Source: Staphylococcus nepalensis
GTDB lineage: Bacteria; Bacillota; Bacilli; Staphylococcales; Staphylococcaceae
Length of the DNA stretch: 64,000 bases
Assembly (NCBI RefSeq): GCF_014635045.1
Contig: NZ_BMCF01000002.1
Location: 248,001-312,000 of the forward strand
Direction: 5' to 3'
The translations under genes and the position numbers were made by a program. The notes beneath the pieces were generated by a model, which made no database searches, was not told the DNA's origin, and saw only the letters and a list, made by a program, of their open reading frames with translations. Each line of letters starts with the position of its first letter. Position 1 is the first letter of the stretch. Positions 52,504 to 62,606 of the stretch are shown in pieces.

Positions 52504-53105
52504 TGAATAAACAACAAGGTTTACTACTATTTAGTGGTCCAACTGGATCAGGAAAAAGCACATTAATGTATCAAATGATTTTACACGCAAAAGAACAATT
52601 AAATGTGAATATTATAACAGTTGAAGATCCTGTGGAACGATTAATTGAAGGTATTACACAAGTTTCTATCAATGAAAAGGCAGGTATTAATTATGCTAAC
52701 TCCTTTAAAGCAATTTTAAGATGTGACCCAGATATTATTCTTATAGGAGAAATTAGAGATGCAACTATCGCTAAACAGGTCATACATGCTAGTTTAAGTG
52801 GGCATTTAGTGCTTTCAACTATCCACTCTAATAACTGTAAAGGCGCATTATGCAGGTTATTAGAAATGGGGATAAGTGTTCAAGAACTACGTCAAACGAT
52901 CTTAAGTATTATTAATCAACGACTTATCGTTACATCAAAAGAAGAGCGTTCATTAATATATGAACAACTAACACGAGAAGATATACAATTTTATTTCGAA
53001 AACCAGCTTACGCTTCCAAACACATTTCAAAATTTATCTTTTAAATTACACGAAATGGCTAAAGAAGGAGAAATTTGTGAAGAAACACTTAATAGATATA
53101 TTTAG
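52503..53105 (+). CDS. comGA: comGA C-terminal part with the ATPase core (frameshifted)
   Basis: Carries the ATPase core: Walker A GPTGSGKST (12-20 from ATG 52503), the Asp box and Walker B DPDIILIGEIRD, and the His box HSNN. The upstream codons in this frame give LFKLMNKQQG, matching an internal stretch of intact ComGA, so ATG 52503 is probably not a natural start; it has no SD, only the TAATG overlap with the first part. The end overlaps comGB by 29 bases, and SD AAGGAG for comGB is inside it. Confidence 0.8.
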   Translation: MNKQQGLLLFSGPTGSGKSTLMYQMILHAKEQLNVNIITVEDPVERLIEGITQVSINEKAGINYANSFKAILRCDPDIILIGEIRDATIAKQVIHASLSGHLVLSTIHSNNCKGALCRLLEMGISVQELRQTILSIINQRLIVTSKEERSLIYEQLTREDIQFYFENQLTLPNTFQNLSFKLHEMAKEGEICEETLNRYI

Positions 53106-54144
53106 CATATCTCAATTTATGATTATTAACGAAAAAACGCGAATTGAATTACTCCAAAGGTTACAAAATTTGCTTGAACATGGTTTCACATTATCTGAAT
53201 CATTTAATTTTTTACTTCAACATATAAGTATTAAATCCCCAAAATTAACCGCACAAATAAAAGCGCAATTAGAACAAGGTGCACAATGTTATCAAATACT
53301 TTTATTATTAAACTATCCTAAAATTATCATCATGATCATCTATTTTGCAGAAATGTTTAGCGAACTTACTTCAACATTGCCACATGCTCAAGATTATTTA
53401 CTTAGAAATTATAAAGCTAAACAACAACTTCTTAAAACGCTCCAATATCCACTTTTACTTATGGCTATTTTTATCATTATGTTAATTGTTTTAAACCACA
53501 CAATCATACCAGAATTCCAATTACTATATAAAAATTTTGATGTAGAACTCTCTACAATACAATTTATTTTATCTTCGATATTAACTCACTTACCTAAGAC
53601 ACTTCTCGTTACTTTATTAATGATATTACTTTGCATATTACTATTTTATAAATATATTAAAAAATTACCAATTAAAGCGAAATATAAAATCATCTTACGC
53701 ATACCCATTGTACGTAAATTTTTCAAATTTTATAAAACTTATAGATTATCTACAGAATTTGCATTGTTCTATAAAAACGGCGTGAACTTGTATTCTATTG
53801 TCGATATTTATTCAAAGCAAAAAAAGGACCCATATCTAGTTTATCTTGCATCAGAATTATCAAGTGGAACGCAACAAGGTTATAAACTAAGCGAAATATT
53901 AAATAATATTTCTTGGTTTGAAAAAGGACTCATTACTTTTATAGCAGAGGGCGAAAAGAAAGGTAAATTAGAGATTGAATTAAAATTATATAGCGATATT
54001 ATTTTTACGAAAATTGAACAATATACGCAAATTTTAATAAAATTTATACAACCAATCTTATTTACAGTATTAGGTTTATTCATCATTGCCTTATATTTAG
54101 TCATTATGTTACCTATGTTTGACTTAATGCAAACGATTAAATAA
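53077..54144 (+). CDS. comGB: Competence pseudopilus membrane protein ComGB
   Basis: Polytopic inner-membrane platform of the T2SS-F/PilC family, 355 residues with two GspF-like domains and three transmembrane segments (about 128-148, 165-190 and 325-350). It anchors the pseudopilus and interacts with the ComGA ATPase. Start GTG 53077 has SD AAGGAG (53064-53069) 7-8 bases upstream. Overlaps comGA; intact in this sequence. Confidence 0.93.
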   Translation: MKKHLIDIFSISQFMIINEKTRIELLQRLQNLLEHGFTLSESFNFLLQHISIKSPKLTAQIKAQLEQGAQCYQILLLLNYPKIIIMIIYFAEMFSELTSTLPHAQDYLLRNYKAKQQLLKTLQYPLLLMAIFIIMLIVLNHTIIPEFQLLYKNFDVELSTIQFILSSILTHLPKTLLVTLLMILLCILLFYKYIKKLPIKAKYKIILRIPIVRKFFKFYKTYRLSTEFALFYKNGVNLYSIVDIYSKQKKDPYLVYLASELSSGTQQGYKLSEILNNISWFEKGLITFIAEGEKKGKLEIELKLYSDIIFTKIEQYTQILIKFIQPILFTVLGLFIIALYLVIMLPMFDLMQTIK

Positions 54145-54164
54145 CTACACTAGGAGCGCATTCA

Positions 54165-54482
54165 ATGCATAAAATAAAAAAACTATACAATAAAAAAGCA
54201 TTCACATTGATTGAAATGCTACTTGTTCTATTAATTATTAGTTTATTACTTATCCTTATTATACCTAATATCGCTAAACAATCATCACATATCCAAAGCA
54301 CTGGTTGTGAAGCACAAATAAAAATGGTAGAAAGTCAAGTTGAAGCTTACACATTAAAACATAATAAAAAACCACAATCTATAGAGGAACTTATTTCAGA
54401 TGGTTATATCAAAGAAAATCAGAAATATTGTAAATCAGGTGCTACTATCCATATTAATAACGGTGAAGTAGTTGCAAACTAG
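54165..54482 (+). CDS. comGC: Major competence pseudopilin ComGC
   Basis: Type IV pilin-like major pseudopilin, 105 residues. The prepilin leader ends in KKA and is followed by FTLIEMLLVLLIISLLLILI (N-terminal hydrophobic helix after cleavage, E5-equivalent present). The soluble domain has a cysteine pair (C42 and C86) likely forming a disulfide. SD AGGAGCG precedes ATG 54165. Confidence 0.95.
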   Translation: MHKIKKLYNKKAFTLIEMLLVLLIISLLLILIIPNIAKQSSHIQSTGCEAQIKMVESQVEAYTLKHNKKPQSIEELISDGYIKENQKYCKSGATIHINNGEVVAN

Positions 54483-54912
54483 CAAGGCATTTACATTAAC
54501 CGAAATATTGTTTGTTATGGGTATCATAAGTGTTTTATTAATTGTTCAAGTAAATCACTTGTCCAGTAAAAAAGAAACGCGTGAAACAGCCAATCCTTTT
54601 ATGAATTCCTTAATATTGAAACTTAATTATTTAAAATCAAAAGCCATTAAAGATGGAAAGCCTATTACACTGATATTCAATCATTACTCAAATAAAATAA
54701 CCGTTAAAGAACCGTCGATTGAAAATAACGATATAAAATTGCCAGATCATTCATTTATCTATCCTCAAACTAATATCAATTACTTAACTTTTGATAGTAA
54801 GGGAAATACAAATAAATTTGGCACTGTCTATATATCTGTAAATAAAGTGATTTATAAAGTGGTTTTTCATATTGAAAAAGGGAGAATGAGATATGAAAAA
54901 AAGAAAAATTAA
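54472..54912 (+). CDS. comGD: Minor competence pseudopilin ComGD
   Basis: Type IV pilin-like minor pseudopilin (146 aa) with the leader SKA before FTLTEILFVMGIISVLLIVQ. Start TTG 54472, overlapping the end of comGC, with GGTGAAG upstream as SD. The soluble domain is beta-rich. The comGE ATG overlaps its end. Confidence 0.9.
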   Translation: MQTSKAFTLTEILFVMGIISVLLIVQVNHLSSKKETRETANPFMNSLILKLNYLKSKAIKDGKPITLIFNHYSNKITVKEPSIENNDIKLPDHSFIYPQTNINYLTFDSKGNTNKFGTVYISVNKVIYKVVFHIEKGRMRYEKKKN

Positions 54913-55186
54913 AGCTAGCATACTCATAGATTCAATGTTAAGTTTTACGATTATGATCGCAATGTGCAGTTTGTTACTACCAATGATCTTACAACTAAAC
55001 TATTCTTTTAAAAATAAATTAGACTATATTAATATGAAACGCGTGATGCTACTCACGTTAAAACATAATGATCAAAAGGATTTAAACAAAGGTGTGAAAA
55101 TAGCCGACTATGAAATAAAATTAGACAATTATAAAATTTGTATAAAATCGAAGGACTATTTAAATGAAAAATGCTATTACAAATAA
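54893..55186 (+). CDS. comGE: Minor competence pseudopilin ComGE
   Basis: Short pseudopilin-like protein of 97 residues with hydrophobic segment SILIDSMLSFTIMIAMCSLL after a basic N-terminus (MKKRKIKA); the leader peptidase motif is poor, as in other ComGE proteins. SD GGGAGAATGAG. It overlaps the start of comGF, consistent with coupled translation. Identity rests on position in the operon and topology. Confidence 0.85.
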   Translation: MKKRKIKASILIDSMLSFTIMIAMCSLLLPMILQLNYSFKNKLDYINMKRVMLLTLKHNDQKDLNKGVKIADYEIKLDNYKICIKSKDYLNEKCYYK

Positions 55187-55607
55187 AGTTACTGGTTTTA
55201 CTTATATCGAAGTATTATTTGCATTATTTATTACCATAGTTGTATTTACAATGCTGCCACTATTATACAAATCCATCGTTCCATTGAAGCATCAATCAAA
55301 TTTTGCTTCTTCTATTGATTTAGAATTTTTTGCAAGGGATTTAACAGAAGAGTTGTTACTTAACAAATCGCAATTTTTTAATATAGAAAATCGGGGACAT
55401 AGATTAAAAATTACAAACAAGGAAAAAAATATTTATTACGAATTTAAAAATCGTAAAATAATTAAAACCATAAACCATAGCGGCAATATCACTTTATTAA
55501 ATAATGTTATAGAAGCTCAATTTACAATGTTAAAAAATAAACGAATGAAATTATATGTAAAATTATATAATGAGGGAACTTACTTTGAAAAAGAAATTTA
55601 CTTTTAA
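55164..55607 (+). CDS. comGF: Minor competence pseudopilin ComGF
   Basis: Pseudopilin of 147 residues with the prepilin motif VTG^FTYIEVLFALFITIVVF near the N-terminus (caret marks the cleavage site). The rest is a beta-rich domain with LFYKSIVPLKHQ-like segments. The start ATG 55164 overlaps comGE by 23 bases, and its 3' end overlaps the next ORF. Confidence 0.9.
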   Translation: MKNAITNKVTGFTYIEVLFALFITIVVFTMLPLLYKSIVPLKHQSNFASSIDLEFFARDLTEELLLNKSQFFNIENRGHRLKITNKEKNIYYEFKNRKIIKTINHSGNITLLNNVIEAQFTMLKNKRMKLYVKLYNEGTYFEKEIYF

Positions 55608-55776
55608 TACAAAAGGCTATATATATCCTTTTGTGATGGTGGTTTATATGCTATATTTATCATTGATAGCGATTTATACAGCTCATTTTAACATTCAATT
55701 GAAAACACTTGATAATATTGAATCATATTATGAAAAGCAAATTCAAATACTTTTGCATAAAGGAAGATATTTTTGA
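55585..55776 (+). CDS. comGG: ComGG-like small membrane protein
   Basis: Protein of 63 residues from TTG 55585 ([20 protein letters not shown]), which has SD GAGGG 8 bases upstream; the in-frame ATG 55570 is an alternative (68 aa). One transmembrane segment (about 14-35). Position as the last comG gene fits ComGG, but the protein is shorter than B. subtilis ComGG and lacks a clear pilin motif. It ends in the aroK start region. Confidence 0.7.
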   Translation: MKKKFTFNTKGYIYPFVMVVYMLYLSLIAIYTAHFNIQLKTLDNIESYYEKQIQILLHKGRYF

Positions 55777-56279
55777 AAAACAAGATGAATACCCCACTTA
55801 TTTTAGTAGGATTTATGGGAACAGGAAAGACAACTTTAGGTAAACATATTGCTGAAAAGGACCAGTTAACTTATGTAGATTTAGATGAATTCATTGTACA
55901 ACAAGAAGCTAAATCTATACCAGAAATTTTTGAGGAATTCGGTGAAGAAACGTTTCGCAGTTTGGAATATAAATATTTAACTATATGTATTAACCAATTT
56001 GATATCATTTCCACTGGTGGAGGTATCATAGAAGGGGAACACGCTTATAATTTATTGAAAAATCAAAATTACGTTGTATGGCTAGATTGCGAATTAAACA
56101 TTTTATACAATAGAATTAAAAATGACAGCAATAGACCAAATGCAAATAATAAATCATTTTCCAAACTAAAAAGCTTGTATTCATCTAGGGTTTCAAGATA
56201 TAATGAAATCGCATTCATCAAAGTGAATAGTAGTAAATCGCTTTCAAACTTATATAATGAGATAATGAAATCGATGTAA
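55773..56279 (+). CDS. aroK: Shikimate kinase
   Basis: Phosphorylates shikimate at the 3-hydroxyl. P-loop GFMGTGKT (13-20), DLDEFI (substrate-binding Asp), [11 protein letters not shown] (Arg), the ISTGGG segment and RPNA with the lid arginine are present. 168 residues. TTG 55773 is taken as start with GGAAG upstream; ATG 55785 would remove four residues. It overlaps the end of the comG operon by four bases, so it may be read through from comG as well as its own promoter. Confidence 0.93.
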   Translation: MKNKMNTPLILVGFMGTGKTTLGKHIAEKDQLTYVDLDEFIVQQEAKSIPEIFEEFGEETFRSLEYKYLTICINQFDIISTGGGIIEGEHAYNLLKNQNYVVWLDCELNILYNRIKNDSNRPNANNKSFSKLKSLYSSRVSRYNEIAFIKVNSSKSLSNLYNEIMKSM

Positions 56280-56289
56280 AGCGAATGAC

Positions 56290-56432
56290 CAGTATTAGAG
56301 AGAATGGTACATGATTTAATGTATCCATCGCCGAAGGTGCAAGTTTAACGAAACTCTCAGGCAAAAGGATAATACTGAGACGCATTCCTGGATTTATTGA
56401 CAGGGTAGGCTTAGTCTACTCTGTCTTTTTTA
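56290..56432 (+). promoter_or_regulatory. Glycine riboswitch (single aptamer) with terminator
   Basis: The conserved core AGAGAGAAT...CGCCGAAGGTGCAAG...GAAACTCTCAGGCAAAAGGA spans 56298-56370. A P1 helix CAGTATT (56290-56296) / AATACTG (56371-56377) closes it. Only one aptamer is visible; many glycine riboswitches are tandem. A terminator, GACAGGGTAGG (56399-56409) / CTACTCTGTC (56416-56425) and T tract, lies between the aptamer and gcvT. Glycine binding is expected to favour gcvT transcription. Confidence 0.92.
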
Positions 56433-56455
56433 ATATAACAATAGGGGGTTTATTA

Positions 56456-57547
56456 ATGGCTAATGAATTAAAACACACACCACTTTATCAAAATTTTGTG
56501 GATCTCGGGGCAAAAATTGTTGAATTTGGTGGCTGGGCAATGCCAGTCCAATTTTCAAGTATCAAAGAAGAACATAATGCTGTTAGAACTAAAATGGGAT
56601 TATTTGATGTCAGCCACATGGGTGAAATTCTTATAAAAGGCCCTGAAGCTGATAAACTTGTACAATACTTGCTTTCAAATGATACTGACAATTTAGAAAC
56701 AACAAAAGCTCAATATACAGCATTATGTAACGAGCATGGTGGTATTATTGACGATTTAATTACTTATAAACTCAGAGAAAAAGAATATCTATTAGTTGTA
56801 AACGCTGGTAACACTGATAAAGACTTTGAGTGGATGAAAAATAATGCTACTAACTTTGATGCAGAAGTTTTAAATGTATCAAGTGATTATGGACAATTAG
56901 CTGTTCAAGGTCCAAATGCACGTGACTTTGTTCAAGAACATGTCAATATAGACATCTCTGAAATGTCTCCTTTCGAATTTAAACAAGATGTTGAATTCTT
57001 TGGAAAAAAAGTGATACTGTCACAATCCGGTTATACTGGTGAAGATGGTTTTGAAATTTATTGTAAATCTGAAGATACGCCATATCTTTGGGTATCCATT
57101 TTAAAATATGATGTGGCCCCTTGTGGTCTAGGCGCAAGAGATACATTAAGATTAGAAGCTGGTTTACCATTACACGGACAAGATTTAAGTGAATCAATAA
57201 CGCCTTATGAAGGTGGAATAGCATTTGCAGCTAAACCTTTAATTGATGCAGATTTTATCGGAAAAAGCGTTTTAAAAGATCAAAAAGAAAACGGTTCGAA
57301 ACGAAGAACAGTTGGAATTGAAATGATTGATAAAGGAATTCCAAGAACAGGTTACACAGTTTATGATGTCGATGGTAATGAAATTGGTGAAATTACATCA
57401 GGTACGCAATCTCCATTAAGTGGTAAATCCATTGGTTTAGCTATAATAGATAGAGATGCTTTTGAAATGGGAAAAGAAATTATAGTGCAAATTAGAAAAA
57501 GACAAGCTAAAGCAAAAATTGTTAAAAAAAATCAAATTAGTAAATAA
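56456..57547 (+). CDS. gcvT: Glycine cleavage T-protein (aminomethyltransferase)
   Basis: Transfers the methylene group from the H-protein-bound aminomethyl to THF, releasing ammonia. The N-terminus [26 protein letters not shown] is family-typical, and the D and E folate-contact positions lie in YDLF...VSHMGE. 363 residues. SD AGGGGG precedes ATG 56456. First gene of gcvT-gcvPA-gcvPB. gcvH is not in the window. Confidence 0.96.
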   Translation: MANELKHTPLYQNFVDLGAKIVEFGGWAMPVQFSSIKEEHNAVRTKMGLFDVSHMGEILIKGPEADKLVQYLLSNDTDNLETTKAQYTALCNEHGGIIDDLITYKLREKEYLLVVNAGNTDKDFEWMKNNATNFDAEVLNVSSDYGQLAVQGPNARDFVQEHVNIDISEMSPFEFKQDVEFFGKKVILSQSGYTGEDGFEIYCKSEDTPYLWVSILKYDVAPCGLGARDTLRLEAGLPLHGQDLSESITPYEGGIAFAAKPLIDADFIGKSVLKDQKENGSKRRTVGIEMIDKGIPRTGYTVYDVDGNEIGEITSGTQSPLSGKSIGLAIIDRDAFEMGKEIIVQIRKRQAKAKIVKKNQISK

Positions 57548-57564
57548 TTTAAAGGGGTGTTACT

Positions 57565-58917
57565 GTGAGTCATCGTTATATTCCGTTAACAGAGCAAGAT
57601 AAACACGAAATGCTAGAAACTATTGGTGCTGGTTCAATCAATGAATTATTTGGAGATGTTCCAAAAGACATTCTATTAAATAGAGAATTAGCTATCCCAG
57701 ATGCAGAATCAGAAACAACATTAACTAAAAGACTAAGTAAAGTTGCAAGTAAAAATATTACTAAAGAAACACACACATCATTTTTAGGCGCTGGTGTCTA
57801 TGATCACTATGCCCCAGCAGTAGTAGATTCAATGATTTCACGTTCAGAATTTTATACGGCTTATACACCATATCAGCCTGAAATTTCCCAAGGTGAATTA
57901 CAAGCCATTTTTGAATTCCAAACGTTAATATGCGAATTAACTGATATGGATATCGCTAACTCATCTATGTATGATGGGATTACAAGTTTTGCAGAAGCAT
58001 GTATTTTAGCATTTAATCAAACTCGTAAAAATAAAATTGTTGTTTCTAAAGGGATGCACTACCAAGCATTACAAGTATTACACACTTATGTTAAAACACG
58101 TAAAGAATTTGAAGTCGTTGAAGTGGATTTAGATGGAACAATCACTGATTTAGAAAAGCTTGAAAATGCTATTGATGACGAGACTGCAGCAGTTGCGGTA
58201 CAATATCCAAACTTTTATGGCTCAATTGAAGATTTAGAAAAAATCCAAGCTTTAATTGAAGATAAAAAAGCATTATTTATCGTTTATGCAAACCCAATTG
58301 CACTTGGATTATTAACACCACCAGGTAGTTTTGGAGCGGATATCGTAGTAGGAGATACTCAACCATTTGGTATCCCAACGCAATTCGGTGGACCACACTG
58401 TGGTTTCTTTGCTACTACTAAAAAATTAATGAGAAAAACCCCAGGACGTCTAGTTGGACAAACAGAAGATCAAGATGGAAATCGTGGTTTTGTTTTAACT
58501 TTACAAGCGCGGGAACAACATATCCGTAGAGATAAAGCAACATCTAATATTTGTTCAAACCAAGCTTTAAATGCTTTAGCTTCATCTATATGTATGTCTG
58601 CTTTAGGTAAACAAGGTATTTATGACATTGCAGTTCAAAATTTTGAAAATGCAAATTATGCTAAAGAGCAATTTAGGCAACAAGGCTTTGAAGTTAGCAA
58701 TGGTACATCATTCAACGAATTTGTCGTTAAATTTGATAAATCTGTCAAAGATATCAATGATGCGTTAATCCAAGAAGATATTATCGGAGGTTTCGATTTA
58801 AGCGAAATTGGAGAAGGCTTTGACAGTCATATGCTGATTGCTGTAACAGAATTAAGAACTAAAGATGAAATTGATACATTTGTTAAGAAAGCAGGTGAAT
58901 TAAATGGTAGTAAGTAA
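57565..58917 (+). CDS. gcvPA: Glycine decarboxylase P-protein subunit 1
   Basis: Subunit 1 of the two-chain glycine dehydrogenase (decarboxylating), the non-PLP-lysine half. PLP-fold type I with [20 protein letters not shown] and [10 protein letters not shown]. 450 residues. Start GTG 57565 behind AAGGGGTG. The stop overlaps gcvPB by 14 bases, so the subunits are co-translated. The split P-protein is typical of Gram-positive bacteria. Confidence 0.96.
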   Translation: MSHRYIPLTEQDKHEMLETIGAGSINELFGDVPKDILLNRELAIPDAESETTLTKRLSKVASKNITKETHTSFLGAGVYDHYAPAVVDSMISRSEFYTAYTPYQPEISQGELQAIFEFQTLICELTDMDIANSSMYDGITSFAEACILAFNQTRKNKIVVSKGMHYQALQVLHTYVKTRKEFEVVEVDLDGTITDLEKLENAIDDETAAVAVQYPNFYGSIEDLEKIQALIEDKKALFIVYANPIALGLLTPPGSFGADIVVGDTQPFGIPTQFGGPHCGFFATTKKLMRKTPGRLVGQTEDQDGNRGFVLTLQAREQHIRRDKATSNICSNQALNALASSICMSALGKQGIYDIAVQNFENANYAKEQFRQQGFEVSNGTSFNEFVVKFDKSVKDINDALIQEDIIGGFDLSEIGEGFDSHMLIAVTELRTKDEIDTFVKKAGELNGSK

Positions 58918-60379
58918 ATCTAGTCCATTAATTTTTGAGCGTTCTAAAGAAGGTCGTTATGCGTATTCATTACCTAAAAAAGAAATTGATAATAAAGCTG
59001 TAGATAAATTATTAGATGATAAATTTATAAGAAAAGACAAAGCTGAATTCCCAGAAGTGGCCGAGTTAGATTTAGTTCGTCACTATACAGAATTATCAAA
59101 TAAAAACTTTGGCGTAGATACAGGTTTTTATCCTCTTGGCTCTTGTACGATGAAATACAATCCAAAAATAAATGAAAAAATTGCAAGAATCCCTGGATTT
59201 GCTGAATCACATCCATTACAAGATGAATCTCAAGTGCAAGGTTCATTAGAAATCATCCATAGCTTGCAAGAAGAATTAAAAGAGATTACAGGTATGGATG
59301 AAGTTACACTACAACCAGCAGCTGGCGCCCACGGAGAATGGACAGCGCTTATGATTTTCAAAGCATATCACGAAAAAAATGGCGAAGGACATCGTAATGA
59401 AGTCATCGTTCCTGACTCAGCTCATGGCACAAACCCTGCTTCAGCAGCGTTTGCTGGATTTAAAGCTGTAACTGTTAAGTCTAACGAACGCGGAGAAGTT
59501 GATATTGAGGACTTAAAACGCCTTGTTAACGACAACACAGCTGCAATCATGCTCACTAACCCTAATACGTTAGGTATTTTTGAGCAAAATATTATGGATA
59601 TTCGAAATATTGTGCATGAAGCTGGTGGCCTATTGTATTATGACGGTGCTAATTTAAATGCAATTATGGATAAAGTCAGACCAGGCGACATGGGATTTGA
59701 CGCTGTTCATTTAAACTTACACAAAACATTTACAGGACCTCATGGCGGCGGTGGCCCAGGTTCAGGCCCAGTAGGCGTTAAAAAAGAACTTGCCCATTTT
59801 TTACCAAAACCAATGGTGGTTAAAGAAAACGACGTCTATAAATACGATAATGATATTGAAAACTCAATCGGACGTGTTAAACCATTCTACGGGAACTTTG
59901 GAATTTATTTAAGAGCATACACTTATATTAGAACTATGGGTAATAAAGGCCTTGAAGAAGTTTCAGAAGCTGCAGTATTGAATGCAAATTATATTAAAGC
60001 ACGCTTAAAAGAACATTTCGAAATTCCATATGAACAATATTGTAAACACGAATTTGTCCTAAGCGGTTCTAAGCAAAAAGAATTTGGTGTTCGTACATTG
60101 GATATGGCGAAACGTTTACTAGACTTTGGTGTCCATCCGCCAACAATTTACTTCCCACTTAACGTAGAGGAAGGTATGATGGTAGAACCAACAGAAACAG
60201 AATCTAAAGAAACGTTGGACTATTTCTGCGATACTATGATTGAAATTGCTAAAGAAGCAAAAGAAAATCCTGATAAAGTATTAGAAGCACCACATACAAC
60301 AATTATTGATCGTTTAGATGAAACACAAGCTGCGCGTCATCCAGTATTGAAATTTGAAAATTTACGTTCAGAAAAATAA
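58904..60379 (+). CDS. gcvPB: Glycine decarboxylase P-protein subunit 2
   Basis: PLP-carrying subunit of the split P-protein. The Schiff-base lysine is K274 in [19 protein letters not shown]. Decarboxylates glycine and passes the aminomethyl to lipoyl-GcvH. 491 residues. ATG 58904 overlaps the end of gcvPA and has the SD GAATTAAATGG region, likely coupled. Terminator structure follows at 60504. Confidence 0.97.
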   Translation: MVVSKSSPLIFERSKEGRYAYSLPKKEIDNKAVDKLLDDKFIRKDKAEFPEVAELDLVRHYTELSNKNFGVDTGFYPLGSCTMKYNPKINEKIARIPGFAESHPLQDESQVQGSLEIIHSLQEELKEITGMDEVTLQPAAGAHGEWTALMIFKAYHEKNGEGHRNEVIVPDSAHGTNPASAAFAGFKAVTVKSNERGEVDIEDLKRLVNDNTAAIMLTNPNTLGIFEQNIMDIRNIVHEAGGLLYYDGANLNAIMDKVRPGDMGFDAVHLNLHKTFTGPHGGGGPGSGPVGVKKELAHFLPKPMVVKENDVYKYDNDIENSIGRVKPFYGNFGIYLRAYTYIRTMGNKGLEEVSEAAVLNANYIKARLKEHFEIPYEQYCKHEFVLSGSKQKEFGVRTLDMAKRLLDFGVHPPTIYFPLNVEEGMMVEPTETESKETLDYFCDTMIEIAKEAKENPDKVLEAPHTTIIDRLDETQAARHPVLKFENLRSEK

Positions 60380-60503
60380 AAGTTCTGAAAGCGTCATATT
60401 TAAGGTATAAGTTAGACATCCCATTTTTTAACATGATGTCGTTTGTCCTCTAAAACAAAGGTAATTAAAAAACGTTAAGATATCAATATCCCAAGTATTT
60501 TAT

Positions 60504-60553
60504 AAAACGGATGGTTTTTACATAAATCTAAGTAAAAAATCACCCGTTTTTTT
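60504..60553 (+). terminator. Terminator after gcvPB
   Basis: AAAACGG-ATGGTTTTTAC pairs with GTAAAAAATCACCCGTTTT, followed by TTT. Confidence 0.75.
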
Positions 60554-60855
60554 AAACATTTATTTAATTTGATATATTTACAAACATCAAATTTACGTTT
60601 GGCTTAATCTATACGTCTTTAAATGTAGACGATGCGCTTATGGCTTTGTTTATCAAATATTAAAAATATTACCAGTTAAATTTCTATGTTAAATACTCAT
60701 TGAATGCGTTATTAGTTTGTGTACATCGTAACGTTAATAGATATTTACTACCATATAATTATGCCAATTTTTATTGTGTTGTTCCACAGAGTATATATGA
60801 ATGAGAGATGACGAAATCCAAGTATATTGGTAAAATCTGAATAGAGTTTAAATAT

Positions 60856-60893
60856 AAAAAAACACCTTCATTATTAAATGAAGGTGTTTTTTA
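60856..60893. terminator. Bidirectional terminator, gcvPB side and rhodanese gene
   Basis: AAAAACACCTTCA / TGAAGGTGTTTTT perfect 13-bp stem flanked by A and T tracts. Confidence 0.92.
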
Positions 60894-60946
60894 CTTTGAA
60901 CATAAACATTTATATCTCATGCTCATTTAAATAATTGATTAATAAC

Positions 60947-61333
60947 TCATTTTTTTGATTTGATTTTACCAGTCCATTTTTTATATCCGCCTTTGAGCAT
61001 ATATATATCTTTATACCCATTCTTCTTTAAAATTCTAGCGGCACGATAGCTAGCAATTCCGTTAGCATCACAAAGATAAATAGGTTGGTCTGTTCTCAAA
61101 CCTTGAAACCTTTGTTTGAACATTGTGATTGGAATGTTACGAGCACCGTTGATATGACCATAATCATAATCTACTTTTTCTCTCACATCAATAACTTGAG
61201 CTTTACGCAAACCATTATGGAATTCATTTTGGTTTAATTCAATGACCGCTTTTTTGTTCAAATATCTGTTAAATAACATATAAGCGACGATTATTATTAA
61301 AATTGCTAAAGCTATAAACCAAAAATTACTCAT
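60947..61333 (-). CDS. Membrane-anchored rhodanese-like protein
   Basis: Single rhodanese domain (about 30-125) behind one N-terminal transmembrane segment (about 4-24), 128 residues. The active loop is CDANGIAS with C88, differing from the classic CxxGxRS pattern. Such proteins bind sulfur or act in persulfide handling; the role is unknown here. SD GGGAGGATG on the minus strand precedes ATG 61333. It is divergent from lipM, a neighbour also seen in S. aureus. Confidence 0.85.
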   Translation of the reverse strand: MSNFWFIALAILIIIVAYMLFNRYLNKKAVIELNQNEFHNGLRKAQVIDVREKVDYDYGHINGARNIPITMFKQRFQGLRTDQPIYLCDANGIASYRAARILKKNGYKDIYMLKGGYKKWTGKIKSKK

Positions 61334-61506
61334 CTTGCATCCTCCCTAATTAACCGATATTATATATTATAAGACTGTTAGCACAATTTATCAAAATATT
61401 TTTATCACAAACTGTACACATTGCTAACAAATTTTAACAATTATTGAAAACGATAACACAATTTGGCTGTTACCACAATTTAATTTTAATGAATGGAGTT
61501 TTGAGT

Positions 61507-62337
61507 GTGACTGAAACATGGCATTTTATCAATACAGGTAGTAATGATCCATTTTATAATATGGCAATGGATGAAGCATTATTAAATTTTGTTTCAAGAG
61601 GTGAGATTGACCCGGTAATCAGATTTTACACATGGAATCCAGCAACACTTTCAGTAGGTTATTTTCAAAGACTAACAAAAGAAATAGATATACATAAAGT
61701 AAAAGAAAAAAGTTATGGCCTTGTTAGAAGACAAACAGGTGGTAGAGGTGTACTTCATGACAAAGAATTAACTTATAGTGTTATTGTACCAGAAACTCAT
61801 CCAGAAATGCCAAAAACTGTTACAGAGGCATATAGAGTTATTTCAGAAGGTTTACTTGAAGGTTTTAAAGCGTTAGGTTTCAATGCTACTTTTGCCATAC
61901 CGCGTTCTAAAGAAGAAAGAGCTAAATTAAAACAGCCAAGAAGTGCAGTTTGTTTTGATGCGCCAAGTTGGTATGAGTTAGTAGTAGAGGGACGTAAAAT
62001 CGCAGGCAGTGCACAAATGAGACAAAAAGGCGTGATACTTCAACATGGCTCATTGTTACAAGACATTGATGTGGACGATTTATTTGATATGTTCATATAT
62101 AAAAACGATCGCTTAAAAGAGAAAATGAAACAAGCTTTTGTTGATAAAGCTGTGGCAATAAATGACATATCAGATAGACATATTACATTAAAGGAAATGG
62201 AACATGCTTTTGAAGAAGGATTTAAAAAAGGATTAAATATAGATTTTAAACCTTTAACATTAACGCCAAAACAAAATGAAGAAGTAAAAAATTTAATAGA
62301 AAAATATAAATCTGAAGAATGGAATTATAGGAAATAA
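61507..62337 (+). CDS. lipM: Octanoyl-[GcvH]:protein N-octanoyltransferase LipM
   Basis: Transfers octanoate from ACP to GcvH as the first step of lipoate assembly. BPL/LPL fold with [19 protein letters not shown] (73-91), C149 in AVCFDAPS (catalytic acyl-enzyme cysteine) and K164 in EGRKIAG. 276 residues. GTG 61507 is the start, with GGAG at 61494-61497; TTG 61501 would be too close to it. A functional link to the gcv genes 1.1 kb upstream is likely, since GcvH is its substrate; a separate promoter is needed, as the rhodanese gene lies between. Confidence 0.95.
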   Translation: MTETWHFINTGSNDPFYNMAMDEALLNFVSRGEIDPVIRFYTWNPATLSVGYFQRLTKEIDIHKVKEKSYGLVRRQTGGRGVLHDKELTYSVIVPETHPEMPKTVTEAYRVISEGLLEGFKALGFNATFAIPRSKEERAKLKQPRSAVCFDAPSWYELVVEGRKIAGSAQMRQKGVILQHGSLLQDIDVDDLFDMFIYKNDRLKEKMKQAFVDKAVAINDISDRHITLKEMEHAFEEGFKKGLNIDFKPLTLTPKQNEEVKNLIEKYKSEEWNYRK

Positions 62338-62367
62338 ATTTATGAACCATTTAGGATTAAATACAAA

Positions 62368-62400
62368 CGGGCCTGGGGTATAAATATCTCAGGCTCGTCA
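62368..62400 (+). terminator. Weak hairpin after lipM
   Basis: ACGGGCCTGGGG / CTCAGGCTCGT stem with a short loop and no strong T tract. Confidence 0.45.
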
Positions 62401-62522
62401 TTACATATAACAAGTAGATAATTGGAATAAAACATAAAGTTATATTTTTTATTGGGTTGAATGAGTAAAATATAAGTCTGTGCTTTATCCCTTTGTAAAC
62501 TTTTTCCTAATGATCCATATAA

Positions 62523-62562
62523 AAACGGACCGAAATCCTAAATGAAATTTCGGTCCGTTTTC
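62523..62562. terminator. Bidirectional terminator between lipM and the small membrane protein
   Basis: Perfect 14-bp stem AAACGGACCGAAAT / ATTTCGGTCCGTTT, flanked by A and T tracts. Confidence 0.88.
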
Positions 62563-62606
62563 TATACCACCTCATGCTATTCATTTATGAAGTTTCAAAA
62601 CATCAA

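Larger units (their letters stand above)
60380..60946. other. Gene-free gap between gcvPB and the rhodanese gene
   Basis: About 570 AT-rich bases. It contains the gcvPB terminator (60504-60553: AAAACGG / CCGTTTT with GGTTTTTA / TAAAAAAT pairing and T tract) and the convergent terminator of the rhodanese gene (60856-60893). Between them (about 60560-60850) I see no ORF with SD and no strong inverted repeat. A short stem GACATC/GATGTC at about 60415-60440 has no T tract. Confidence 0.5.
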
